A DNA stretch of 64,000 nucleotides from contig JAYWVB010000014.1 in NCBI GenBank assembly GCA_039881045.1, forward strand, positions 434,001 to 498,000, written 5' to 3'. This stretch comes from Chaetomium olivaceum. Taxonomy: Eukaryota > Ascomycota > Sordariomycetes > Sordariales > Chaetomiaceae. A model generated the notes under the pieces. The model saw only the letters and a program-made list of their open reading frames with translations, was not told the DNA's origin and did not search any database. Each line of letters opens with the position of its first letter. The first letter of the stretch is position 1. Below are positions 45,656-56,975 of the stretch, piece by piece. The position numbers and the translations under genes were made by a program.

Positions 45656-46852
45656 ATGCTGCTAAAGACAACCTTCACGCTCCTTTTAGCGGCTCTGGGT
45701 GGGCTGGCGCCCATGGCCCTGGCACACCCCGGAGAAACGCTTGACAAGCGCATCGCCATACGGGAGGCGAACATGCGCCACACCTTCGCCGACATCAACT
45801 CCCGGGCGCTTGGCAAGTGTGACAGCGGCCCTGACAGTATCGCGCGCAAGGAGCGCGCTATGAAGCGCCGCCTGGAAACCTTCCAGAAGTTGCGCGCAGA
45901 AAGGGGCCTCAGCGAAGGTAAGAGACACTACCTGATGATACCGTGATCCAGCAAGACCTCAACAAACGACTGGATCAAACTGATGCCCCATTAAGAGAAC
46001 CCCTACCTACACCGCCGAAACGCCGCCCAGTTCGCCAAATGGGCCGGCACCTCCCACGACCGTACCGGCGCCCTCGACTTCACCACTGACACCCCTTACG
46101 AAGAAATCTTCAGCGCCAACAGCACCTGCATCCTACATCCCGACAACATTGTCGGCCCCTACTACGTCCTGGGCGAGCAAATCCGCAGCAACATCGTCGA
46201 GGATATGAAGGGCGTGCCCCTGCACTTCGAGATCCAATTCGTCGACGTGCAGACCTGTAGCCCGGTCCCCTCGCTCTTCATCGACCTCTGGCAGTGCAAC
46301 GCGGCTGGGGTCTACAGCGGTGTGAGCGCGGCCGGCCAGGGCGGGCTGCAGACAACCTTCCTACGCGGCGTGCAAAAGACGGACGCTCACGGCGTCGTTG
46401 AGTTTGACACCATTTTCCCAGGCCACTATGCCGGGCGGGCGTCGCACCAGCACATCACCGTGCACGTCGGCGCCCAGGAGCTGCCAAACAACACCTACAC
46501 GGGCGGCACGGTCACGCACATCTCGCAGATCTTCTTCGACCAGGCGCTGATCAACGCCGTCGAGGCCACAGCGCCGTACAATGCGAACAGGGTAGCCCGG
46601 ACCTCCAACACAGCGGACGGCTACACGGGCTATGCGGCCACGGCGGCGTATGACCCGTTTCCAGAGTATGTGCTGCTGGATGCCAACGATCTGTCCAAGG
46701 GCATCTTCATGTGGCTTGAGGTTGCGTTCAACCCGACTGTCAACTACAATGATTATGCGACGGTGGCAGCCATTGTCGGTCCCAATGGGGGGGTGGACAA
46801 CCCGGACTTCGACTTTTTTAAGGGTATCACGCCCCCGCCGACGCACGGCTAA
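45656..46852 (+). CDS. Secreted intradiol ring-cleavage dioxygenase
   Basis: An Fe(III) enzyme that opens catechol-type rings between the two hydroxyls. It has 372 residues in two exons (intron 45918-45995). A signal peptide (MLLKTTFTLLLAALGGLAPM) shows it is secreted, as in the fungal extracellular branch of the family. The iron ligands are probably the Tyr of NIVGPYYVLGE and the Tyr/His/His of FPGHYAGRASHQHITVH. SLFIDLWQCNAAGVYSG is the core beta-sandwich signature. It lies between an SDR gene and a tyrosinase gene, so the group may turn phenols into catechols and cleave them outside the cell. The cluster role is inference. The gene is intact. Confidence 0.92.
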
Positions 46853-47999
46853 CAGCTTGGTAGTTGAGGTACTACATGCTAATAGCTTTAGGTGTGTGCT
46901 GGAGGTGGTGCGGTAGAATGTTGCTACGTAGCCGTGGTGAGTGAGGCTAGTTGAGGGAGTCGGTGTTTTTGCCACCAAGCTTCGCTGTGATATTTCACGT
47001 ATGATTGAATTGGTTATTAGAGTACCTAAGCAAATAAATAAAAACTGTCGTTACCGCAAATGTGTTTACATCTTAAGTTGTTGCAAATGCGACGCTGCTA
47101 ATCGCGGGAGCTTATATTGAATGACACAAGCTGCTGGGATTAGTACTGCTTACACTTAATAGCAGTAGTAATGAAGCTCAGTTCTCAGGGCACATTGTTG
47201 GGTCACACCCGGTACAACGGAAGTTAGCAATTATAAAGAATTGTGGTCGCTGAGGCGGAGACGATGGAGCCAAGCACCGGCAGGTGTATATTGATTTGAT
47301 GGCAGAGGCCGGTCGGGAGCGGCCGTTGATAAAGCCTACCTGGCTAATGTTGACCCTTCCGACCGCCAACCCCATTAGGCCAAAACTCCCCGGGTGCCAT
47401 CCAATCTAACTACTCAAGATCACAACACACATGATAAAGTTGTCTCCAGATATAGTGGTGTATTACGTACGTGTCGGGGAATATCGAGGCCTGGCAAGAG
47501 GTCACACCGTCAGGGTGTATTGCTTGCACGGGGAAATGGAACCAGGAAACATTGAAAGCAATGTTCTTTTGACAGTTGAACCCTGCGGCAAGGGTGACGA
47601 ATCCGAGGCCAAGACATGCAAACGTCAGGTTCGCTTCTCACGCAAGCCAAATTCGACTAGTGTAACTCGGGGCTAATATACAGGAGACAAAGCGGCTAGT
47701 TAGGTGCCTACAGCAGTAATCAACAGGCTGGCAGGTATAGGTTACGGAAGCAGCCAAAAGGGGGGGGAACCTAAACTGTCATGATGCCACCATGAACCTG
47801 GCCATGGCTTGGAAGATGACTCAGAGGCTCTACCATACATTGGGACGAACGGCGGTGTTGAAATAAGATATCACGTCAAGTCACCACTACATGCGGATGA
47901 GCGTTGGCGAAAACTGGTGTCCTTCAGTTTTTGTCGCCCCTGATCCGTATCCTGCCCAGTAGAGCATCCACTTGCAACCCAAGGTCTACGCCAGCTGCA
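46853..47999. other. Intergenic region, nothing recognised
   Basis: Spacer between the dioxygenase and tyrosinase 2, both on the plus strand. A short plus frame at 47431-47676 has no motif. Confidence 0.4.
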
Positions 48000-49569
48000 A
48001 TGACTCAAATCTCGAAGCTCGTTGGTCTCTTGGCCATGGCGACGTCCGCCTTTGCGGCGTGCACCAACCCAGCCCAACGCAGAGCATGGTACGCAAACCT
48101 AAACACGCCGTGTCATCCGGCAGTAAACTAACTCAATGAGTATCGCAGGCACACGCTGAACAACAACGAGAAGCTGGAATACATCAACGCCGAGCTCTGT
48201 CTGATGAGCAAGCCTGCCAAGCTGGGACTGCCGGGTGCCAAGACGAGGTTCGATGAGCTGCAGGCCATCCATCAGCTCCAGGCGTACGCAACGCACTTTG
48301 TGGTGAGTGAAAAGTGAAGAGGGATGAGGATATGTCCTGTGACCGGAGCTTGGCCGTTGACATCTCCCAGGGGGGATTCCTGCCCTTCCACCGCGTTATG
48401 ATGTATGCACATGAGCAGGCCCTCCGGACAGAGTGCGACTACTCGGGCTATCAGCCGTAAGCGATCAGCCTCCCCGAATCGCGCCCTGTGAGAAATCGGA
48501 TTGATCCCTCTAACACACCGCTAGATACTGGGCTGAAGAGCTCGATGCAGGCAAATTCGCGCGCTCGGTCCTCCTTGATCCCACCTATGGCTTTGGTGGC
48601 GACGGCAGCGGAGCTAACCGTATGTCATACCCGGACAGTCGTCTCCCTCCACCTCCGCCTTTTCTTTTCTTTTTCTTTTCCCCTTTTCCTTCTTTCTTTT
48701 TTGTCTCCCTAACTTGTCATGATGCTTCCAAGACTCAGGGGTTTCAGGGTTTTGCCCCCGAACTCCTCCCAAAACCCCCCCTAAACGGAGAGAGGGGTTC
48801 TACCTACTAGTAGTATGTACTAAAACTAGAATGGCTGGCATTATTGATTAGGATGTATCACCGACGGCCCCTTTGCCAACTACACAAACTCGCTCGGCCC
48901 GGGCTACCAAGTTACCAACCACTGTATCAACCGGCAGATCAACGAGCAAATAAGCGCATTCTCATCAAAGAGCAATGTCGACTCTTGTCTAGCCAAGACC
49001 ACATTTGACCAAGCGTGGCCTTGCATCGAAGGTGCGCCTCATAGTGGCGGGCATGCGGGGATTGGCGGGCAGGTGAGTTCTCAAAGTCTTCCCTTCCTCG
49101 GTGTTACATTTGAGTTGCCTGGGGAAGTTCGTGCTTAACGGGTTATTGCTTACTCCTGAATGGTAGATGCAAAACGGCGTCTCCAGCCCCGGCGACCCGC
49201 TCTTCTACTTGCACCACAGCTGGCTCGACAAGATTTTCTGGGACTGGCAGGCCCGGGACATGCAGACGCGGACGACCACCATCAGCGGAACCAATATTGG
49301 GCCGGACTTTTCTCCTGGCTTTCCGCCGCGACCGTCCAACATCCCGTGAGTTGCGTCGGTGGTTTCATAAACTCCGCGTGGAGAACATGCTGCTAATAAA
49401 GTGATCGATACCCGTTGTAGAAAGCCCACAGGCGCCGACGGTGACCCCGGTACCACGACCCACCCTCAGCCACGTCCTGAACACGTACGGAAACATGCCC
49501 AACATGACCATTGCCGATGTCTTGGACATTCAAGGCGATTACCTGTGTTATGAGTATGCTGAGGCGTAA
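48000..49569 (+). CDS. Secreted tyrosinase 2
   Basis: A second type-3 copper oxidase, 322 residues in seven exons. The introns are 48089-48148, 48303-48370, 48457-48524, 48620-48851 (232 bp, T-rich), 49073-49166 and 49346-49424. The signal peptide is MTQISKLVGLLAMATSAFAA. Copper-site motifs are AIHQLQAYATHFV, GGFLPFHRVMMYAHE, HSGGHAGIGG and DPLFYLHHSWLDKIFWDWQ. The last intron needs the acceptor ...TAGAAAG at 49424 rather than the stronger TAG at 49420. Only the former joins to the family-like end LSHVLNTYGNMPNMTIADVL and gives 323 codons in phase. If the TAG acceptor is used, the tail is shifted. Its substrate is probably a small phenol. It is paralogous to, but clearly diverged from, tyrosinase 1. 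Confidence 0.85.
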
Positions 49570-50821
49570 GGATGGAAAATTGGTTTGCCCCGAGCATGTG
49601 GAAAAAAGAGGATGCGGGAGGGCGAGGCTAGGATGATAGGATACCTAGGTATGCCGACGCCGTCGCGCGTAGACTGTTCACCGGGTAACCTCAACAACGG
49701 CAGGAAAACAGCAGCAGCCCCCACTGGGAACGGTTGTGTTTCTCTTCTTCTCAGTGGGATTATTTGGCGGTGCCGGTTACTATTGTATGGTAACATGAAC
49801 GTTAGTGATTTCGAAAAGGACAAGCATGGAAATCTCCCGGCGGCGATGCCACCTTTCGCGCTTCTCGTATATAATACCAGTGTGATGGGCTTTAGTTAGT
49901 CACTGCGCCGCGCTTGCTGTTGGGGAGCTGTTGGGGAGCTGCTTAGGGGATGAGGGGGAGTGGCCATCGTGTCGAATGAAAAGATCCTCTTAACCCTACA
50001 TTTTAGCTTCAAATACACTTCCGCTTCCTGGTGATAGCGAGTTTGATTGCTCAGGGGAGATAGGGGGTGGTTGGTGAGTAAGGTAGGAGGGTTGGGGGTT
50101 GGTAGGCTGTGGGCCGGGGCTTGAGATGGGGTATGGGTGGTGGTGTGGTGGTGGTGTGGTGGTGTTGAGGTTGGGGAGCTTACCCGCCTAAGAAGACAAA
50201 GGTTCGGCCTGATATCTTCATTTTGGTGGGTTGTAAGGTGTAGAGTGAGACGTTGATTCAGAACATAAAAGTGAGGTTCACAGTTGAGTGGTGTTGTATG
50301 TTATGATTGTTATCTGTAGCTGAAGTGCATGTGCCGGAATGAGCCGTTCCACTTCCATGGCCCGGGCCAATGCCGCCCATCCCCAGTGCCGATATGGGGA
50401 AGTGCATGGGATACCTCGGCTCCAAGTCAGGACCCCGGTATTTCATGCAAGGTCCTGTGGTAAGTTACGTCCTTTTCAGTATGATGCTCCAAAATCCCCC
50501 AATCGTGTTTGAGATTGGTAATTACCGCGCCGCATTGTTGGTTGGCTGCGTTGCCGGTTGCTGACCCACATGTCACTGCGACTCGTGCAGGCAGGCCCCA
50601 GCGGCATCCACTCAGATAACGTGAACTCGAGCAACATCGCGACAAGGAGCAATCAGGAGATAGTGACACCACGCGCCGAAAAGACTCGAGAACGATAGGC
50701 CCAAATCTGAGACGGCGTTCGAAGTTGACAGACAACGGTAACCGACAAACGGCAATCGAGTGCACGCGCGCAACAGTACATACGTCGCAACCAATATTTC
50801 ACCACCCCTTGTCCATCACGC
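49570..50821. other. Intergenic region holding the SDR fragment copy
   Basis: Apart from the duplicated SDR 5' end (described separately), it has only short frames. A direct repeat (GTTGGGGAGCT, twice) lies at 49919-49941. Confidence 0.45.
50060..50450 (-). pseudogene. Truncated duplicate of the SDR gene promoter, exon 1 and intron start
   Basis: The stretch matches about 44060-44385 in the same orientation. Shared in order are GATGGGGTATGGGTGG, the GT-rich intron, GCTTACCCGCCT (donor), the exon CGGCCTGATATCTTCAT, GTGCATGTGCCGG and GGGCCAATGCCGCCCATCCCCA. The 38-base exon still reads MKISGRTFVF, with two missense changes. No later SDR exon is present, so the copy cannot encode the enzyme. 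Differences are a mix of transitions and small indels. The copy runs from the intron into the upstream region, so the duplicated piece was defined by position, not by transcript; it is not a retrocopy. Confidence 0.82.
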
Positions 50822-51977
50822 ATGAGCAGCTTCGAGTTGCCGGGCATGACGCGCCCGCGGGGGTCGTCGGGGGCCAGCGAGGACAGCAGCACCGGCACGG
50901 TCCGCGAGCAGGAGTTGGGGAGCATGTACGACTATTTGGCAAAAATAATACTGATAGGGCCAAGCGGGGCGGGCAAGTGAGTGACCGTCGCTCCGGGACT
51001 CCCGGCGTTGACTAACAGAGCCCAGGTCCTGTCTGCTACATCGGTTTGTCAAAGATGAGTGGCTGCACGAGTCCTCCGCAACCTTAGCGTCGAGTTCGCA
51101 AGCAAGATTATCAAGGTCGGCACGGGGTCGCGGAGGAAGCGCATAAAGCTGCAGGTACGCATCACACCCCCCTCCCCGGTAGACGTCAAACCCCCCGGCA
51201 CAACTAACACCCCCGCCCCAGCTCTGGGATACAGCAGGGACAGAACGCTTCCGGGCCACAACACACGGCTTCTACCGCAATGCCGCGGGCGCGATCCTCG
51301 TCTACGACGTTACCTCCCGCGCCTCCTTCCACAGCCTACAGCCCTTTCTCAACGACGCGCGCGCAATAGCATCCCGAGAACTGCCAGTGCTTTTAGTCGG
51401 CACCAAGCTCGACGTATCAGGCGACCCGCTCATCGACATGGGCGTGCCGCCGCCCACCCCCGGCGGCAGCATCAACTCGGCGACGTCAGCATCGGCGTCG
51501 GCGTCGGCGTCCTACGCCAGCACCCCCGTCCTCTCGTCGTCCTACTCGTCCACCTCCACCATCCACCCGGGCCTGGGCGGCCAGCTGCGCGCGACGGTGG
51601 CACCCGATGGGCGGGCCGTGTCAGCGGTCGAGGCCAGTCGCTGGGCGAGTACCATGCATATCCCCGTTACGATGGAGGTCAGCGCGCGCAGTGGGGATGG
51701 CGTGGATGAGGTGTTTGGGCGGTTGGCGAGGATGATCCTGACGAAGATTGAGTTGGGGGAGATTGACCCCGATGATCCGGAGAGTGGGATCCAGTATGGG
51801 GATGGGGGTGCGATGTGGCATGCGGGGACTAGCGATGGGGGGAGTATCAAGAGCACGATGACGGGGGATGATGTTGGGCGGAGGAGGAGGAAGGGGAGGG
51901 GCGCTGGGCAGGGGTTGAGGGAGTGGGAGGAGGTGTTTACATTGACCGCGCGGAGGCGGAATAGGGGGTGTTGCTGA
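50822..51977 (+). CDS. Rab-family small GTPase, one-base frameshift in switch I
   Basis: A Rab GTPase (closest in feel to Rab4/Rab2-type proteins) of vesicle traffic, 346 residues in three exons, with introns at 50977-51025 and 51155-51221. G1 is GPSGAGKSC, G3 is LWDTAGTERF, G4 is VLLVGTKLDV, G5 is VSARSGD, and the C-terminus RNRGCC is a geranylgeranylation signal. At the switch I/G2 site the frame slips: ESSATL is followed by GCGTCGAG, where one extra G (at 51086-51087) gives ESSATLGVEFASKI with the invariant Thr. A Ser/Ala/Thr-rich insert of about 60 residues, including an SASASAS run, sits between G4 and G5, which is unusual for the family. Rab proteins of this type are strongly conserved, so a sequencing error is the best guess for the shift. 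Confidence 0.85.
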
Positions 51978-52855
51978 TGGCGAGAGGTGGTGGGCTTGAT
52001 GATACCATATTTACTTAATATTGACTGGCTGGGCTGCTAAGCGTAATGTTGGGAACTCGGGTATGTACTTAGTAGTCCGCGTGTGGGTTTAGCGACGGAC
52101 TGGTCCTCTATTGCATGGAGTTGGACGGAGATAGATGATGCTTTCGGACAACCGGGTACCTAATGAACGATTCCTTACTTTGCTCCGAGTGACGGCGGGA
52201 TGGTAGCTGTCAGGACAGAGGACACCTCCAGTATTCGGGTATAAACAAAAGTCTCGACAAGTGGCCCCAGCACATCACCAACCTGTAGTTCCATGGGACA
52301 TGGCTCAGCAAATTTGCCGCCTCCCATTAGGGATACATGGATTCACCCGATGCATCCACCCCCTCCTTGACATCGTTAACGGATGCAAATCCCAAAACTC
52401 TTCCCTTTACGAGTTCCCCAAACTGGCCAATAACCAGACCTGGCATGCGGTGCAGCGCAGAAGCGCGGGGCTGTGTCTGGCCAGTCAGCGTTATTGAAAA
52501 CAGCCTCAACGAGTTCAAGCCATGCACGTTTCAGCTCCCAGTTGAGCTGTCAGTGGCCGAATGCAGTGGTAATGCCAGTTCTTCAATGCCAGCCTCGTTG
52601 GGCACAAACGCATTAGTGGAATATGCGTGGATTGCTTATCGCCTAGCCACCTCAAATTCCCCTTTCCATACAACCTTAACTGTGCACCAACTGTACTGAG
52701 GCTCTGCTTTTCTCACTAAAACTCATTATTCGATGGCAATTTGTTTGCATCGTGCACTGTCATCGGGTCATCTTGCCTTCGGATTTCTCAATGCACTTCT
52801 CTTGCTCTGACAGCCGCACGACCGGTTTACCACCATTAGCAAGACAGACACCGTC
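51978..52855. other. Intergenic region, nothing recognised
   Basis: Spacer between the Rab gene and the NLR locus. Two overlapping short frames near 52337-52699 lack motifs. Confidence 0.4.
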
Positions 52856-53343
52856 ATGGCTTCGAAACCGGAACCAAAACCGCTGTCCCACAACGACTAC
52901 ACCGTAGGATGGGTCTGCGCACTATCATCGGAGCTCACCGCAGCAACGGCCATGCTAGAGCAGATCCATGATGACCTTCCGAAGCCCGGCGACGATACCA
53001 ACGCTTACACGCTTGGTTCGATAAGCAGACACAACATCGTCATCGCCTGTCTACCCATGGGAAAGACGGGGAACAACTCGGCAGCAGCCGTTGCCGTGCA
53101 GATGATCCGAACTTTTCCATCCATCCGTTTCGGCCTCATGGTTGGCATCGGCGGCGGAATTCCGCCCAAGGTCAGGCTGGGTGATGTCGTCGTCAGCACA
53201 CCCACAGGCGGCTACCCTGGTGTGGTCCAGTACGACCTCGGCAAGGCCGAGAAAGGCGGCAAGTTCGAGCGGACAGGGGCGTTGAATAACTTCCCCATGT
53301 CGCTTCTTACGGCCGTCACAAAGCTGAGGGCCGAGCATGAGAG

Positions 53344-53810
53344 GACTGTGTGACGAACCTCTCCTGGACCTCGTCCTGTTAGGGTTCAGTCTGATTGAAG
53401 GTGTCTTGCAAAGGTACTAGGTTCGGTGCAGCCAAAAGGTGCACAACAAAGACTTGTCTCAACAGTAGGCTCTCGAGCTTGTAGCGAACTGTAGTTGTGA
53501 TTGCTAACTGGAGAACTCCCAGAGCTCTCCAGAACGAGTGACTATATACTATCTAATTCCTGGTGTCTCAGTGTGCTCAGTGTTTCTTCCTTTCTGAGGT
53601 CACTGATCACACTGGTCACTTCCCTGTATTCCTGTGTTCTGATTGGCTATGCGTCTTCCTGTGCTCAGTGTGCTCAGTCTTCCGTTTTTCCCCGTTTCCC
53701 TGGTCACACTGAGCATCCTTCATTCTCATTTGATTGGTCCCTTGGAATGACTGGTTCGGGGCGTCCCGCGCCTCCGAGGTCCCACCTGTTGGCATATTCG
53801 TGACAGACTG
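53344..53810. mobile_element. Solo LTR (457 bp) with 5-bp target-site duplication
   Basis: The element spans 53349-53805. It begins TGTGACGAAC and ends TATTCGTGACA, giving TG...CA ends with imperfect inverted termini. It is flanked on both sides by GACTG (53344-53348 and 53806-53810), the 5-bp duplication typical of LTR-retrotransposon integration. No internal retrotransposon genes are present, so it is a solo LTR left by recombination between the two LTRs of a full element. Inside are tandem-like words (GTGCTCAGTGT, CACACTG). It sits within the PNP-domain codons of the NLR gene and brings an in-frame stop. Confidence 0.92.
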
Positions 53811-56469
53811 GCTCACGAATACCCGAATATCTGGACCAGCTGAAGCAAAAGTATCCCCAAATGGCCTCGGCGTATCTGAGGTCGGATTCACTCAAGGATG
53901 AACTGTTCAAATCAAGCTACCACCATGTCACCAGCAGCTCTACGATAAATGATGAAGAAGACGAATATGAGGAGAGAGATGAAGAGGAGGACTGCATTCA
54001 CTGTGACAAGTCCATGATCGGGGAAAGGAAGCCGAGGGCTCACAACAATACAGTTGTACACTACGGCTTGATCGCATTGGGGAACCAGGTCGTGAAGGAT
54101 GCTGCAGTCCGCATCCAAATCAAAAGATCCCTGGAGGACCAAGCCTTCTGTGTTGAGATGGAAGCGGCTGGGTTGATGGGGAACTTCCCCTGCATGGTTA
54201 TCCGCGGAATATGCGATTATGCAGACTCGCACAAGAACGACAGGTGGCAGAAACATGCAGCGGCGGTGGCGGCTGCCTTCGCCAGAGAGCTTCTCAATCA
54301 CGTCCAGCCGAGTGATTTGAAGGGAGAGAATACGGTGAAGGACATCCTCGACCAGCGTAAATAGATCCAGAAATACACAACGTTACAGGGATATTCTAAC
54401 TAAGAGAATCTTAAGTACAAAGTGAGGTTCAGGAATGCAGAGAGGACGTTGGTGCAATAAGGTCGACACTGAACAGCAAGGAAGATCTTGAGATTCTCGA
54501 CTGGCTTACCCCGATCAGCTACGGCCCTCAACACAGCGACTACTTTAATCGGCGGGAGCCCAAAACTGGCCAGTGGCTTCTGGAGACAAACGAATTCAGC
54601 CAATGGGTGAAGGGTGAGGAGCATACCCTCTTCTGCCCAGGCATCCCCGGGTCGGGAAAAACGATGCTCACCTCCATCGTCGTCGACAAGCTCATCACCG
54701 ACTTCGGAGAGAACGGCGATATCGGCATCGCGTACCTATACTGCAATTTTCAATGGAAAGACCGTCAAAGTGCCGGCGATCTGCTGACCAGTGTGCTGAA
54801 ACAGCTTGCCCAAGGCAGGTCTACTCTCCCGCAGAGCCTGAAGTCGCTTCATGGCAGGCACAAAGTCCAGAATACACGACCATCGTTTGACAAAATTTTG
54901 AATGCTCTCCATTCCGTGGCTTCAGAATACACCCAAGTCTTCATCGTCATCGACGCCCTTGACGAATGCCAAGCGTCTGGGGGATGTCGTGATCGTGTCC
55001 TGACGGAAATGTTTGCTCTCCAGGCCAAGTCTAAAGCAAGCCTGTTCGCCACGTCGCGTGACATTCCGGAGATCACCGCGCGGTTCAACGAAAGCATGAG
55101 GGTGGAGATCCGTGCAAGCGACAAAGATGTGACGCGATACATCGAAGGGCAGATTGACCGTCATATGCCACTACTACGGGCACAAATCGAAAAGTTCCCG
55201 CAGCTCAAGGAAGAAATTGTGACCAGTATCATCACCGCTGTCCAAGGAATGTAGGTACCTCTGTATCCAATTCCTCGTCTGCAGCGGGGTCTCAATGTTG
55301 ACGTATGATGTATCTGTCGCAGGTTTCTCTTGGCCCAAATCTATCTACGTTTACTCAACGACAAGGTCTCACTCAGAAAGATCAGAGAAGCACTGGCTGA
55401 TTTCCAAGGGCAGGCTTCTGGAGAAGGGCGAAAGGGCAGAGGCATACGATCAAACCATGGCACGAATCATGGGACAGGAACAAGGTCTCCGGGTCCTTGC
55501 CAGAAAGGTTCTGATGTGGATCACACTGAGGAACCCCTCACCGTTGTGACACTCCAGCACGCACTATCAGTCGAGGAAAACGCCACCAAACTGAGCGACG
55601 ATAACTTTACCGACATCAGTATCATACTTTCGGTATGTGGCGGGCTGGTTACAGTCAACGAGCAAACAGACTTCATCCGGCTGGTTCACTACACGACTCA
55701 GGAATACTTTGAGCAAGCTCGAGGAACATGGTTTCCCGACGCCCAGCCCAGTATCACGCGAGCCTGCATTGCCTACCTGTCTTTCAGCGACTTTGGCAGC
55801 GGAGATTGTTCTACCCTACCTGAAGATCAGGTACGCGAGCAGCTCAAGACATATCCGTTCTATGAGTATGCCATTCGTCACTGGGGTCACCATGCTCGCA
55901 AATCATATTCATCGAGATCAGAATCATTGGATCGGATGTTGATAGACTTCTTGGGCTGTCCAGCAAAGGTAGTTTTGGCGAGCCAAGCGCTCCATGTTTT
56001 ACTGACGGACGTGTGGGAACTTCTCAAGTTCCCCGTGCCGTTCACTCCTTCTTCAAATGGCCTGTTTCTCGCGGCGAGATTCGGCTTTCATGAAATGGTT
56101 GCGTTGTTGCAACACCTGGACCCGAATGCACATGACAGCAGGGGTCGGGTACCAATGACAATTGCCGCTGAAGCTGGACACGTGGAATTTGTCAAAGCTC
56201 TGCTCACAACAGGCAGGGTCAGTGTTGAGTCTAGGGATTATTGTGTGCCGAACAGCGTTGAGCTGGGCTGCTAAGCATGGCCATGAGGCAACCGTCAAAC
56301 TCCTGCTTGAAAGCGGGGCCGAGATTGATCCAAGGGATACTGATTGCGAGACGTCCGTGGAAGTTCCAAGCCAGTTCTTCTTGGGTAGACGCAAAGTTTC
56401 ATTTCGGCTGCAACACTTTTGGAGATCCATTTACATGTACCATAGGCTGGACACCATTATTCTGGGCTG

Positions 56470-56975
56470 TTAACGCCAGACACGAGGCAACTATCACAAT
56501 ACTACTCGAAGGTGGAGCTAAAGTCGATTCGAAGGATGCTAAAGGTCGGATACCATTAAGCTGGGCGGCTGAAAAAGGATATGAGGCAACTGCTAGAGTA
56601 CTTCTCGAGAATGGGTCTGAAGTTTATTCGAAGGATGTTGAAGGCCGGACACCATTAAGCTATGCGGCTCAGTGGGCACATGAGGCAATTATTAGAGTAC
56701 TTCTCGAGAATGGGGCTGAAGTTGATTCGAAGGATGCTGAAGGCCGGACACCATTAAGCTGGGCGGCTGAGAGGAAATATTGGAAATTTACTGTCAACGG
56801 ATATGAGGTAACTGCTAGAGTACTACTCGAAGGTGGAGCTGAAGTCGATTCGAAGGATATCAATGGTCGGACACCACTAAGCTGGGTAAATGCCAGTAGG
56901 GTAAGAACTAGAGACGATGAGGCAATGGTTAGGCTACTACTTGAAAATGGAGCTGACCAAACGGCTATGCTTTGA
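56470..56975 (+). repeat. Near-identical ankyrin-repeat codon units in the NLR
   Basis: Units of about 99 bp follow each other with high DNA identity: GCAACTGCTAGAGTACTTCT, then GATTCGAAGGATG and CCGGACACCATTAAGCT recur almost unchanged. One unit carries an 18-bp insertion (WKFTVN) and the last is looser. High DNA-level identity between repeats is the known sign of repeat exchange in fungal NLRs. Confidence 0.8.

Larger units (their letters stand above)
52856..56975 (+). pseudogene. NLR-type gene: PNP/UDP-phosphorylase + NACHT + ankyrin, disrupted by a solo LTR and frameshifts
   Basis: A fungal NOD-like receptor of the kind linked to allorecognition and programmed cell death. The PNP-like N-domain starts at 52856 (YTVGWVCALSSEL, FGLMVGIGGGIPP), is split by the LTR at 53349-53805, and resumes with EMEAAGLMGNFPCMVIRGICDYAD. 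After an intron (54357-54415) comes a short heptad linker. The NACHT domain has Walker A GIPGSGKT and Walker B FIVIDALDEC. An intron lies at 55251-55322. The frame leaves and returns between about 55430 and 55535 (REPEATED reading via MGQEQGLRVLARKVLMW), then shifts again near 56245 before ankyrin repeats (GRTPLSWAAE...LLENGAEVDSKDAE). A probable intron at 56385-56445 precedes the last five repeats. The stop is at 56973-56975. As assembled it cannot make a full protein. Removing the LTR and one target-site copy would restore the PNP frame. Confidence 0.85.

Noticed and set aside
53349..53805. The insertion in the NLR as an ordinary intron
   Set aside because: It has TG...CA ends, terminal inverted similarity and a perfect 5-bp flanking duplication, and no GT...AG boundaries in the right phase.
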